This document shows, piece by piece, positions 1 to 10,234 of a stretch of 64,000 nt of DNA (within the stretch, counting starts at the first letter, position 1; each line of letters starts with the position of its first letter). Under the pieces are notes generated by a model. It was given only the letters and a program-made list of their open reading frames with translations. It was not told the origin of the DNA and did no database searches. The position numbers and the translations under genes are program-made. The DNA is from Gloeopeniophorella convolvens (lineage: Eukaryota > Basidiomycota > Agaricomycetes > Russulales). The stretch is taken from NCBI GenBank assembly GCA_022496205.1, contig WTXD01000066.1, positions 62,001 to 126,000 on the forward strand. The letters are read 5' to 3'.

Positions 1-1866
1 CTGCACGTGCCGTGCGGCCGACACGGTGCACATACTCCGTCGCCCCGCCCTCCGTGGGCAGGTCGTACTGCACGACCGCGCGCACGCGCGGAAGGTCCAG
101 ACCGCGTGCGGCAACACTTGTGCAGAGGAGAATCGACGCTGCGGGGCCCGCTCCGGGCGTCTTGGGTATCGCTGAGAACGCGCGGAGCGAGGAGAGGCGG
201 GTGGCGAGCGGGAGAGAGCCGTGCAGGCGGAAGATGGCCGTCTCTGGGAGGAGCGGAGAGCGAACTTCGACGCGGTCGCCGTCGGTCGTGGCCTGAGCTT
301 TTGTCTCATCTTCCGAGCTGCTGTCGTCCTCGTTGTTCTCCGAGTCAGAGCCTCCTCCAGAACCCATGGTGGAACTGCCAAATAGGCGCCAGTGGAAGTC
401 GACCGAGTCCGTGCAGCTGAGGAAAACGATGATCTTGGAGCCGCGACGACCACTGCTCGACTGCGAGAGCAAGGACCGGAGTAGGGCGACGAGCGTGACG
501 AGGCGCAGCTTGAGCGGAGTAACGATGTACTTTTGGGAAAGCTGTGACGGCGGAGTGAATTTCTCGTCCGCGGCGAGAGCTGCCGCACCCTCACTGGCGC
601 TGCCGGCGGCTTGCTTGGGCAAGTCGAGGTCGGTGGCCTTGATCATGACCGGGTCTTGTAAGGTTGTCCCCGCCAAAACCTGCACGTCCTCGCGCATGGT
701 CGCAGAACACAGGACCGTGCGCCGCCGGATATCCCAATCCCACCCACCGACTTCCATGCTCCGACCTTCCTTCACAGCCTGTAATGCGAGCTTTCGGCGC
801 CCGTCGAGACCCGAAAGGATGCCCTTGATTGTATCTGCAAAGCCGAGCTCCATGAGACGGTCCGCCTCGTCAAGCACGAGCCAACGGCATTTGCCGACAT
901 TGAATGAGGACGTATTCTGCAAGTGATCGAGGAGGCGGCCAGGTGTCGCAACGAGAACAGGGATCCCCTTGCGCAGCCGTGCCTTCTCGTGCCCGCGCGT
1001 TGCACCGCCAGTCAATAGGCCCGAGACCAGCCATCGAGTGAGACGCGTGCTGTTGGTATCTTCGTCGTCCGGCGCGGCGTCTGGTGGGCGTAGACGGAGC
1101 TTCAACAATGTTTCCAGTACGTCGGAAATCTGCTTGGCCAGCTCACGCGTAGGTGCGATGATGATTGCGAGCGTGCCGATTGAGCGGTCGATGTAGGAGT
1201 TGGAGCTTAACGGGAGAAGATCGTGGAGGATGGGAAGGAGATAGGAGAGTGTCTTTCCGGAGCCGGTCTGGGACTGGATGAACGCGTCCCGCGAAGAAGC
1301 AGGATCACTCTGGGATAACAGAGCCGAGAGCGATGCGCGCTGTATCGAAGTTGGCTTCATGATGTCCATTTTTGTCGTCAAGTGAGTCGTTATGAGGGGA
1401 TTCAGGCCGAGGCCCTCAAAGGTGGAAGAGTCGGTTAGAGGTGCATTGCTCGGCTTGCTCGGTAATCTTGGTACAGACGCAGAGGCGTTCTGCTCTATCT
1501 TCGGATTTGAAGAGAACAGAGAGGATATGATTTGCGTGGGCTGGCGAGGTTTGGAGGGTGCCTGGGCCGGAGGATGCGATGTCGCTTCAGGCAGAGGTGC
1601 AGACGAGGGACCAGGATCAGGCCGGGCACGTTTGGCGGGTCGAGATGCGGGCTCGCTGGACTTCGTACTTGGAGGAGCACCTTTTTTGCGCGCTTTGCGC
1701 TTCTCATTCCTCTTCGACTTGAGTCTGTGTTGAGTAAGCTCGCTATGCACCCGCTGCACCAAGGATGCGCGCACCTATCTGTCCATCGACCGCCCTTCTT
1801 CGCCGACCCACTCCTAGTCGACGAGCCCTCCTCAAAGGCAAGGTTCAGCACCAAACCGTCATCCAT
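1..1866 (-). CDS. DBP7: DEAD-box ATP-dependent RNA helicase, DBP7/DDX31 type (3' part beyond window)
   Basis: Two exons are visible: 1775-1866 and 1-1724, separated by a 50-base GT..AG intron (1725-1774) that closes the frame. The protein starts MDDGLVLNL, the short acidic N-terminus typical of fungal Dbp7, followed by a Lys/Arg-rich stretch, the sequence FEGLGL..L before PTSIQ, motif I QTGSGKT, PTREL, TPGR, DEAD, SAT and, at the window edge, the motif VI sequence HRVGRTARAG. Dbp7 proteins are nucleolar helicases that act in assembly of the large (60S) ribosomal subunit; that role is known for the family and inferred here. The coding sequence continues left of base 1, so the C-terminal part is not seen. 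The promoter lies at about 1867-2125 and is duplicated at 7.9-8.1 kb. Confidence 0.9.
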
Positions 1867-2125
1867 GGGTCAAAAGCGGCAGCTAGGTTGACGGGCGACA
1901 GCGCCACTGGGGTGAGTGCAGGTAGAGCAGGGATGGTCGGAAATTGTTTCGAGAAAACATTACAGCGGCCCGACGAAGCCGATCCAATTCCTCGAATCTG
2001 TCTCGGGCGCGAGACGCTCAACGTTGCAACCATTGCCTCTACATCGATCATATTCAACACTTCTCTCCATCAGTGATTCACGGAAGAGCACCACTAGCAC
2101 CATGTCCAAAATAATCCAATCTGGT
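1731..2125. repeat. Left copy of duplicated DBP7 exon 1/promoter block
   Basis: This block, from just upstream of the 3' splice site of DBP7 intron 1 through exon 1 and the promoter, aligns along its length with 7742-8137 in the same orientation, with many substitutions and small indels (roughly four fifths identical by eye). Both copies keep exon 1 at 92 bases. In this copy the adjoining sequence to the right (after about 2125) no longer resembles the start of the TGT gene. Confidence 0.85.
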
Positions 2126-2309
2126 TATTATCGTAGGCTTCGAAGGGGAGTACTAATCTCACTATCTGCGCCAGTCACAGGCTCAAGCCGGGGACGCGAT
2201 CGACTACATATATATACATACGTATTTTATTCTGCAAGAGTAAGCGTCCTGTCCGCCTGCGGTTCAAATCTGTGCTCAAACCGTAGAGCAGTTGTATACG
2301 GTTCTCTGT

Positions 2310-2957
2310 TCACAGTTTACTAACTCCTCTCCTTACCCTGCTCATGCCAGCGGCCTTCCTCCGTCTCTCCGCTAGCTCGCGCGCCAGGACCACAGTGTCC
2401 CACCAGACTTTCCCGCGCCAGAACTGCCGTTCGCTCGTACCCTGCCCGGCCTCCTCTGGCTCGCCGACGACGAACTCCATCATCCTACGCACAGGGATGC
2501 CCTCACCTCGGAGAGCCTCGTCGCGTGGGTAGAAGACTATCACGTGCTCATATATCACCAGATCGCCCTTCTTGATGCTCGGATCGGAAACCCCTTCTCC
2601 GTCCTGGCCCGGCTCATCGCCGTCCTCGGCGAGCACCCCCACCCCTGGCTTCAGCGTAACAACGCCCTCCAGCACCCGCGCACGGCTCTCTTCTATTTGA
2701 GCGCCTAGGCGCTCGAACGGGCCGAACAAGTCGTGCATCCAGGTCCAGATGTGTTCGCCACCTTGGTATACCACGCCATCGCCATTGTAGAAGACTGCAC
2801 TTGGTGCATACCAGCGCGAGGAAGGGCCATGGGAGCCCAGGTCGCAGTCTCGAACCATGTTGGTGTACTGTTCCAGGAAGCGTAGCGCCGGATGAGCGCG
2901 AGACGCGGCCGACCATTTGCCCCTGTGAGAAAGGATTTCGGTACGTGCGCGTGACAT
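2310..2957 (-). CDS. NTF2-like / SnoaL-like domain protein, 215 residues
   Basis: A single intronless reading frame of 215 residues. Residues about 25-110 (FLEQYTNMV, then WYAP.AVFYNGDG, then GGEHIWTWMHDLF) and the later strands VIYEHVIVFYP and RRMMEFVV fit the cone-shaped NTF2-like fold common in fungal proteins of unknown function. An acidic low-complexity loop (DGDEPGQDGEG) sits in the middle. No signal peptide or catalytic signature is recognised, so no reaction is assigned. The gene lies inside the segment flanked by the duplicated DBP7 promoter blocks, so it may have arrived there with that rearrangement. The start was chosen because it is the first ATG of the frame and the fold begins soon after it. 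Confidence 0.7.
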   Translation of the reverse strand: MSRARTEILSHRGKWSAASRAHPALRFLEQYTNMVRDCDLGSHGPSSRWYAPSAVFYNGDGVVYQGGEHIWTWMHDLFGPFERLGAQIEESRARVLEGVVTLKPGVGVLAEDGDEPGQDGEGVSDPSIKKGDLVIYEHVIVFYPRDEALRGEGIPVRRMMEFVVGEPEEAGQGTSERQFWRGKVWWDTVVLARELAERRRKAAGMSRVRRGVSKL

Positions 2958-3194
2958 GGTATGGAGGGGCAGGTCAAGTAAAGGATGACGGAACCGGGTA
3001 CGAGGTTAGGGCCACAGTAAACTGGGTGGTTGGGGCAGTTATGGTGCGGGAACGTCGCATGCCGAAGTAGACAACGCATTAAATATATGCAGAGGGTTCG
3101 GTCAGAAGCATCGGTCACTGGTCACCAGTCACCAGCGTACAATTATGTACGACTGGATCACACCCGAAGTTTGGTGACGCTTCAGGCGTAAGTA

Positions 3195-3911
3195 CTATCG
3201 GGGACCGGGATATGCACATGGATGTGCATTTCCCGGTCCTTCTGGGTCAATCTTTCACATATTCCCTTGAAACTCTGCATTTACATTCCCTGATATCTTT
3301 CTCGTGTATATACCAAGTTTCAAATTTCTTTACTAAGATCTGAGTGTGCCAGGACGAAGCCGAAGTCGAGGCAAAAGTGTCTGCAAGAGTGCGCGCTTGT
3401 CACGAACCGTCACGCTTGCCGGACTGCCGACCACTCATAGATTGGATCTTATCATGGACCAGGACCCACTGATGCACATTTGCGCAGCGCGCTGCAGCGC
3501 GTCGTTCACGCGCTCCGGTGGCGGAGCTTGAATCACCTCTGTCACGCTTACAGCCCCTCCAGAGGAAAGCCTCTTGTACACGATGTTCTGCCCATATGCA
3601 CGACACGAAAAGTGCAGGTGAAGTAGATATGTATTAGTTCATTTCACATACCAAGTTTCATGGAATATAAGTGATTGGCTCCCTTGTTCCTGGAGGATTG
3701 ATGGCTGTGCACATCAATGTCCTGGAAACACCGATTTCCCCAGCATCATCCAGGTGCTCAATCAACTCCAAACTTCACAACAACGTAGAATGTATAGATA
3801 TAGACATTGCGTAAAAATAATAAGAGATTCTATGCAGCCAATTCTGTGCGCGGGGTCGATCTTTCCGAAATGTGCATTTCCCGGTCCTGTGCATATCCCG
3901 GTCCGCGATAG
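3195..3911. mobile_element. TA-flanked MITE-like non-autonomous DNA transposon
   Basis: A 717-base element bounded by 23-base terminal inverted repeats: the left end reads CTATCGGGGACCGGGATATG (3195-3214, continuing CAC) and the right end (3889-3911) is its reverse complement with one mismatch. Both ends abut a TA dinucleotide (3193-3194 and 3912-3913), as left by Tc1/mariner-type insertion. Inside each end a second copy of the core GGACCGGGAAATGCAC occurs: inverted next to the left end, so that 3202-3239 can fold into a hairpin, and in tandem on the right (3872-3887). No transposase frame is present. A smaller internal repeat with the core ATACCAAGTTTCA is seen near 3310 and 3648. Confidence 0.75.
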
Positions 3912-3913
3912 TA

Positions 3914-5560
3914 ATTCGCGCGGGCCTGTGTACTGACGTCGATCCTGGCGGCTCAACCGCCCATGGAGCTGTTCGACATGAGGGTCAGCAACCAGGATCA
4001 TCGTAAAGCGGATATGCTGCGTTCGCGATATGGCTATAAGTAAGTCTAAGCGACATCAAAAACGGGAGGGTACTCGATGGCGCAACCTAAAATCAGTAAC
4101 CAAAAAGGCGATCAAGGTCCAAGGGCCGCTCAGAGATCCTGCGGGATAGGTAGGTCTTGGAGGTATGCTTAGGCTAGGTGCAGTAGAGAAAGTTAGTGCC
4201 AATGCTAGGGGCCGACCTACAGCCGGTTCAGCAAAGTGTGCTGCCCGTAGTCCAAATGGGTTGGCACTGGATCTCCCGCAGCGGTAGACTCCAACGTGAC
4301 GAAGATAGCCGCTGCCTCATGCGCAGTATGGCGCTAGGCTAGAACAATAATGCGACCTGTGAATAAACTCGAGGTGCACTTTCTGTAGCTGTTGGTTGTT
4401 GGAATTGAGCGCTTGAGCGTTCGTGTTTCGTTTTGCTATTCCATGTTTCGTGGCGGGCGCCGTGTACGGACAAACACCCGCACACTCAGCGGTAGCCAAC
4501 TGGTAGCAGTCTGCTTGGCAGTCTGATCGCCGGACCGGAACCGGATGGGACCACACTTCTGGGGCATACACTCTCACGCGCACGGTGTGGTCGCCGCTTT
4601 GCTGCCACCGCGTCCGCGTCATCGTTTGAGAGCGTTTGAGTCATCCTTCCAGTGCAGGCCCGGGCCATTGAACCGTACCCCTTCAACTGTGCTCAGGCTT
4701 CGGCGCTCGGATCCAGTCTTCGACTTCCTTGGCTGTGCCAGGTGAGTATGCCTACAGCAGACTCCTAGCGCCGAAAACGGTTCTTCAGCGTCCCTGGCCT
4801 CCCAATCCGAAAGATTGAGTCCGAATGCACTGCCGCTCGGGAAGTAGTTGACTCAGAGTATGTGGCTTCCGAGGGTTGGGAAGCTATGCTGCATTCCTCC
4901 GATCAGCCAAGAGAGTTGCTGGATGATGGATTCCTGCCCGCCTGGTGGGTCCGCAGTGCGCACACGAGTCACAGACTGACTATTACGAGCAGGAGCTGCA
5001 ACGCAGTACCATTGGTCTTGGCAAGCACAACTGCGGGCATTATTCAGCGCCTTTTGATATCCTGGTGAGTGAAGCGGCATACTTATTAATGCATCATGTC
5101 GACCCGGTGACAGAAAGGTGTCTGCGTACCAACTTTGGGGCTATCTGGGATTCTCAAAGGAGAACAACACCTTGTTCAGGTGTTGCTCAAAGTCAACACC
5201 CGGATCCTACATCGCCCTGCCCGTACTGGTTTCCTCTCACCAGTGCCCGCCGTCTGATCACCATTAATGTGACCATCCCTTCTCATCGGGACGCTATACC
5301 CCTGGGTTTCACTAGGGCACTGGTCTACTACGCGCCACAAGGCTCGGTGTCAATCGCAGGATCTGAACCACTTCCGGTAGATCCAGGGCTCTTTCCGGCG
5401 CGAGTGTATTAAAGGTTCATACTCAAGCCGTCGAGTCACCCTGCATCGGGTATGGTGGCACTTAGCAATGCTTCTTTTTTGTGCCAAAAGGCGCCCTCCC
5501 GAGATCCGAAATCGTGATATAAGTGCTCTACGCAGCCTATGTCCTATTTTCCCCACCTTC
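3914..5560. other. Intergenic, no gene recognised
   Basis: About 1.6 kb with only short frames and no recognisable domain. One frame near 4853-5068 superficially recalls a retrotransposon RNase H region but could not be supported. Confidence 0.5.
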
Positions 5561-5561
5561 G

Positions 5562-7347
5562 TCTATGGACGCGACGCTGAAACCTGTGGTGGATACTCTG
5601 AAGATGGGTTACTTCGCTGTTGTCGTGTCTTCTATGTGAGTAACCAGTTGCTTGAGAATAGGTTCCTTCCAACGTTATTCTCGCAGGGTGTATGGCGTGA
5701 ACCTATGGCAGGTGCATACATACTACACCAAGAGTTCGTCTAATGATGCCTTTCTGCTGAAGTCGTTTGTGAGCCCTCCAACCCTTGACACAGTCAGATG
5801 GCTCTAATATTATCGCGTTGCCGTGAAGGTGGCGTTTCTCTTGTACTTAAATCCCTTTCCACTTCAAGTTTGTGTGCTGACTTCGGAACGTCGTAGCATT
5901 CTCGACACGGTTAGTTTGGCTTCATCCTCAAACCTCATGTATGTATTGTGTGTGCAGAGCTTCGGTGACCCATTGTCCGATGTCCTCTGGTGAGTTCTCA
6001 TAATTTGTTTTTGCACGCACCTTCCTTTGTTTGACGCTCGGCTACAGGAGCTACGCAGTATGTTACTGAGATTGATGCCCTATATGACTCATACCCACAT
6101 TCTCCGACAAGGTACATGGCACTGTCGCATGTGAGCGACTTCCCCTTCCCGTCTCTCGGTGCATTGACCCGACAATGCCACAGTTGTCGTCAATGTATGC
6201 ATTCAGAAGTGCGTTCAATCGGACGGGTGCCTCATTGCGTCACTTATACTTGCCCTTGTAGCTTTTTCGCGCACAGAGTCTACAGGTGTCAGTGCTGTTG
6301 CCGCCTACAGCGTGTTTCGCGTTCCCACTGACTCTGTATCACGTAGTGGGCAGAGGCGCCGCCCATATTCCTGTTGCAATCGTACGTGCTTCCAATTTCG
6401 TGGCTTATCTACACAGTTCTTACAGCGTCTTCTATCAGTCTTTGACCTCCTTTGGGTCGTTTGGTGAGTCTGCATCGCAATTCCAAGGCCAAGGCGAGCT
6501 CAGCTGACTCCACGTGGCAGCTTTCGGCCTTGGTACGCAAACTAAATCTCTTCACATGTTTGTAGCCTGAATTCTCAACTGGACACGGTCTTCGATAGCA
6601 TTCAATATCATGATGTGCGTATCGTCCCGTCCTCTGGTTCGGTGACGTTATATGCCGACAGTATCTCAAATTTCTAGGCTAGAGATGCGGGTCATAGGAC
6701 AGAGAGTCTCTCATAACGTGAGCGTGCCCTCGTAGGTCGTAACTCTGTCACAGAACTTGACCAGCGTCTTCCGCGGTAACAGCACTACATTATCGGTGCT
6801 TTCTCCTTGCAAGTTGCCTGTGATATACTCATCACCTCGGGCTTGGTCTACTACCTTTTTAAGTATCGCAGCACTATCCGACGGTGCGTATCTGGGCTTC
6901 ATTTACTTACGTGAGTCTTCTCGAGCAACTTCATCCAGGACGAATCAGGCACTGAATGCCCTGACGTTCTACTCAATCAACTGTGGCGCCATCAACATGT
7001 GAGACCAGCGGAGCCCAATCCAGAAGTTACTGATAATCCCACAGTGTGTCCGCGATCGGTGCCATAACCTGTGTACGCTACATCCCCTCACGTTCAATAC
7101 CGAAGCGGCCACTGACTGCGGACACCGCCACCACGTAGGTCATCTTTTCCCCACAGGGGTTATACTGGACGACCTTCTTTGTTATTCAAGTCAAGCTGTA
7201 CTTCTCCTCTTTCATTGCCATGTGCGTCAACTCATTGTTTGTTCCACACCTACTCTTCATACGGACTTCAGCTTGAATTCTCGGACGCATGTCCGAGATA
7301 TCCTCCATGGACAGGATGGCATCGTGATATCGATGTCCGAGGCCTAG
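5562..7347 (+). pseudogene. Degraded DUF6534-type multi-pass membrane protein gene
   Basis: The start (MDATLKPVV, then YGVNLWQVHTYYTK after a clean 53-base intron) and the 3' half match the basidiomycete DUF6534 membrane-protein family: DILITSGLVYYLFKYRSTIR, then TNQALNALTFYSINCGAINM split by introns, VSAIGAITC, YWTTFFVIQVKLYFSSF and LNSRTHVRD before the stop at 7345. The introns near the 3' end still have proper borders (for example 6981 to the CAG before 7046). The centre is broken: an in-frame TAA follows LDTVRWL at about 5805-5807, several stops occur at 6000-6300, and a TAA interrupts the frame near 6775. The function of the family is unknown; it is predicted to be integral to membranes. 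A functional gene with misread introns is possible, but decay is the simpler reading. Confidence 0.55.
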
Positions 7348-7587
7348 TCCAAGGCGCGCCGTGTGAGCCATGTCCAGTCGGTTGATCCTGTACGTGGCGT
7401 GCAGGTGGGCACCCTAACGTACGCGACCATGTCATCGACATTCACCCCAATTGGGGCTCTGAGTCCACTATTACTCTGGAGGAAGCCGTTCACGAACCAG
7501 ATGATCCGCTTCGACGGCAGAGAACGGGCGCTATCTGGTCGTATACGATGGACTGGCTAGCACGAGAAATAGGTGCCGCGACACTAA
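7348..7587. other. Intergenic, no gene recognised
   Basis: Nothing supported here beyond short frames. It separates the DUF6534 remnant from the duplicated DBP7 exon. Confidence 0.4.
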
Positions 7588-7741
7588 TTACCAGCGGTGG
7601 TTGACCTTACGAAGCGATGTGTTTGGGACACAAGGAACTCGTATATACGTCCATAGGCACTCTATGGCTCGACACACATACATATATATATAATGCAGGA
7701 CAAGATATAGTTGCGTACGTTTAGATCTGTGAGACCACAAG

Positions 7742-8137
7742 TTGAGTAAGTTCGCTGTGCACTCGCCGCACTGGAGGACGCACGCACCTGTCTGTCCGTC
7801 GACCACCCTTCTTCGCAGATCCACTCCTAGTCGACGAACCCTCCTCGAGGGCAAGATTTAGCACCAACCTATCATCCATAAGTCAGAAAGCGGCAGTAAG
7901 GCCTATGAGCGAAGGATTGTCGAGGTCGAGCAGGGTCGGGCGTAAGGCTCATGGTCGGAAATTATTTCGAGAAGACACTGCAACGGGCCGGCGAAGCCGG
8001 TCCAATTTCTCCTCGAATCTGTCTCTGGCGCGAGACACTCAGACTATTACCCACATCGATCCCATTCAGCAGTGCTCTCAGCAGCGATTTACAAGGGAAT
8101 ACTACCGGCACAGTATCCCAAATAAACGAAAACCCCG
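7742..8137. repeat. Right copy of duplicated DBP7 exon 1/promoter block
   Basis: Same orientation and order as 1731-2125. The homology starts inside DBP7 intron 1, a few bases before the acceptor, runs through exon 1 and the promoter, and fades about 25 bases before the TGT start codon at 8160. This implies that the ancestral order was DBP7 and TGT diverging from one shared promoter. Confidence 0.85.
7788..7879 (-). pseudogene. Detached copy of DBP7 exon 1
   Basis: A 92-base copy of DBP7 exon 1 with its start codon (7877-7879), 30 codons free of stops (MDDRLVLNLALEEG...) and the GT donor of intron 1. The rest of the helicase is missing; homology ends at 7742 inside the intron. A usable AG in the unrelated sequence beyond (before 7726) would extend the frame by 46 codons to a stop at 7588, giving a hypothetical 76-residue chimera. 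Most likely it is a non-functional leftover of the duplication. Confidence 0.7.
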
Positions 8138-8159
8138 AGTGAAACCTTCAAAGTCGACC

Positions 8160-9991
8160 ATGCAATTCGAAGTTCTTGCAACCTGCCATACGACGCGCGC
8201 ACGCGTCTCGAGGATGAAACTTGCCCGTGCGTTCATATCCGCTATTTCAAAAGGGCCCCCAGCTATACTCAGATACACAGTGCAGATGGAGTCACGGTCC
8301 TTCCAACGTTCATGCCCGTTGCAACTCAGGCAGCTATCAAGGGCTTGACACCGCAGCAGATGGAGGGACTCGGCGTCTCGTTGATTCTGAATAACACATA
8401 CCACCTCAACCTGCGTCCTGGGATCAAAGTGCTGAAGGAAGCTGGGGGCGCACACAAGTTTCAGGGCTGGAATCACAACCTCCTCACGGTGCGTTTCGTT
8501 TTGGTTATGCGGGCGTCGTGCCTCTCATGGAATTCAAGGACAGCGGGGGCTTTCAACTCGTTTCTCTGAGCAAGTTTACAAAGATTACTGAGGAGGGCGC
8601 TCTGTTTGCAAGCCCGTTTACTGGAGAGCCGACTATGTTGACGGTAAGTGCGGGCTTCTCGCTTCAGGCTTGACCTCACGCCAGTGCAGCCAGAGGAGAG
8701 CATATCGATACAGCACGCCATCGGCGCCGACATCATTATGCAGCTTGACGACGTAGGTACGCCCGCCCACTGCACGAGCTTGACATCGAGACTAACCATC
8801 GATCACTCACAGTATCAAGTCTGACGACCGGTCCGCGAGTCGGCGAAGCGATGCAGCGATCTGTCCGGTGGCTCGACCGCTGCATCGAGTTCCACGAGAA
8901 ATCAGGGAGGAACGACGCGCAGAATCTGTTCGCCATCGTTCAGGGCGGCCTCGACCCTGCCCTACGAGACGAGTGCCTGGAAGAGATGATCAAGCGACGG
9001 GATAGGGTCGCCGGGTATGCCATCGGCGGGCTCAGTGGCGGAGAGGAGAAGGGTATGTCGTTATCTCTTCTCTGCAACGACCATCTAGTTGACGATATAT
9101 GCAAAAGACGTATTTTGGCGAATGTGGGTTCACAACCACTTTTATCCTATCATACTTACAACGACTCAGAATCAAGCAGTGTGCAGATAAGCTGCCTGCG
9201 GACAGTAAGGCAAACTTCGTTCCATTGATCACAGAGACGCTAACCCAGTGCAGAGCCTAGGTATTCCATGGGGATCGGCTTCGCAGAAGGTAATCGTACC
9301 CCTCCAAGGCACTGAGCCTTACTCACGGCGCCTAGACCTGCTCGTCTGCGTAGCACTAGGAGTCGACATGGTACGGCCACAACCACCGCCCGTCAGCCGC
9401 AACTCATCAATCACCAGGCCGACTGCGTCTTCCCGACACGCACAGCCCGCTTCGGCGTGGCACTGACGTTCGACGGCCCCCTGAACCTCAGTAAGCCTCT
9501 CTCCCGCGCCGTATCGCGTGCCACCCCAACCGCCGCCCGGCTCTCCCACCCGCAGAGCTCAGAAAACACGCCAAGGACTTCGGCCCGATCGACGCGACCT
9601 GCCCATGCCCGACATGCGCCGACGGCGTCTCGCGCGCAATGCTGCACCACACCGTGACGCGCGAAACCGCCGCGGCGCACGGTGCGCCCTCCCCCGCCCG
9701 CTCCCCGCCCGCGCCCGACCCTGACTAAGTAGCGTGCCGGGACCAGCCGTGACGCTGCACAACCTCGCGTTCCAGGCGCAGGTGCTCGGCCGCGCGCGCG
9801 ACGCGATCCTCGGCGGGACGTTCCCCGCGTACCTGCGCGCGTTCTTCGCGCGCTACTTTACGGGCGCGGGGTACCCCGAGTGGTGCGTCAATGCGCTGCG
9901 CAGCGTCGGCGTCGATTTGCTGGATGAGGACCCTGGCGCGCGCGTGGTCAAGGGCGACGGCGCGCGGTGGGAGTACTCTGATGCTGCGTGA
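8160..9991 (+). CDS. QTRT1: Queuine tRNA-ribosyltransferase catalytic subunit (TGT)
   Basis: Twelve exons give a 415-residue protein: 8160-8226, 8286-8488, 8539-8643, 8690-8756, 8813-9052, 9108-9123, 9170-9204, 9254-9289, 9336-9370, 9418-9490, 9556-9681 and 9747-9991. All introns are GT..AG and every phase closes. Length agrees with animal QTRT1 (about 400). Family landmarks in order: [32 protein letters not shown] (general-base Asp), [43 protein letters not shown], then [19 protein letters not shown] with the nucleophilic Asp, and the zinc site CPCPTC. The enzyme swaps guanine-34 of His, Asp, Asn and Tyr tRNAs for salvaged queuine, working with QTRT2, which is not in this window. Exon 6 is only 16 bases. 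The promoter is the surviving right half of the former bidirectional DBP7 promoter. Confidence 0.93.
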
Positions 9992-10234
9992 TGCAGGTAG
10001 AGGCTTGCTGGACGAGTACTGTTTCTGGGTGGTAATCTTAGAGCTGTGGGTTGAGAACGATGTTGCATCCCTCGTCGGCGCTCAAGCTTCGGGTCGGCAC
10101 CTATACAGAAGTAAAAGCACGGCACACCCCTGCGATTCGACGTCGTACAACAGCTGGACCAAGGAAAAAGGACAACATAACATACACAAGAAACCACGCC
10201 GATCCGTCACTCAACCCATCCGCGCTGTCTCTAT

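Noticed and set aside
2255..2290. GGTTCAAATC resembling a tRNA T-loop
   Set aside because: The flanking stem does not pair and no anticodon arm is found upstream.
4480..4560. tRNA-like stretch with GGTAGCAG
   Set aside because: No T-loop GTTC motif or acceptor pairing at the right distance.
4853..5080. Possible Ty1/copia RNase H fragment (SEYVASEGWEAM)
   Set aside because: Only a few residues recall the STAEAEY motif; no DD residues, integrase, LTR or primer site nearby.
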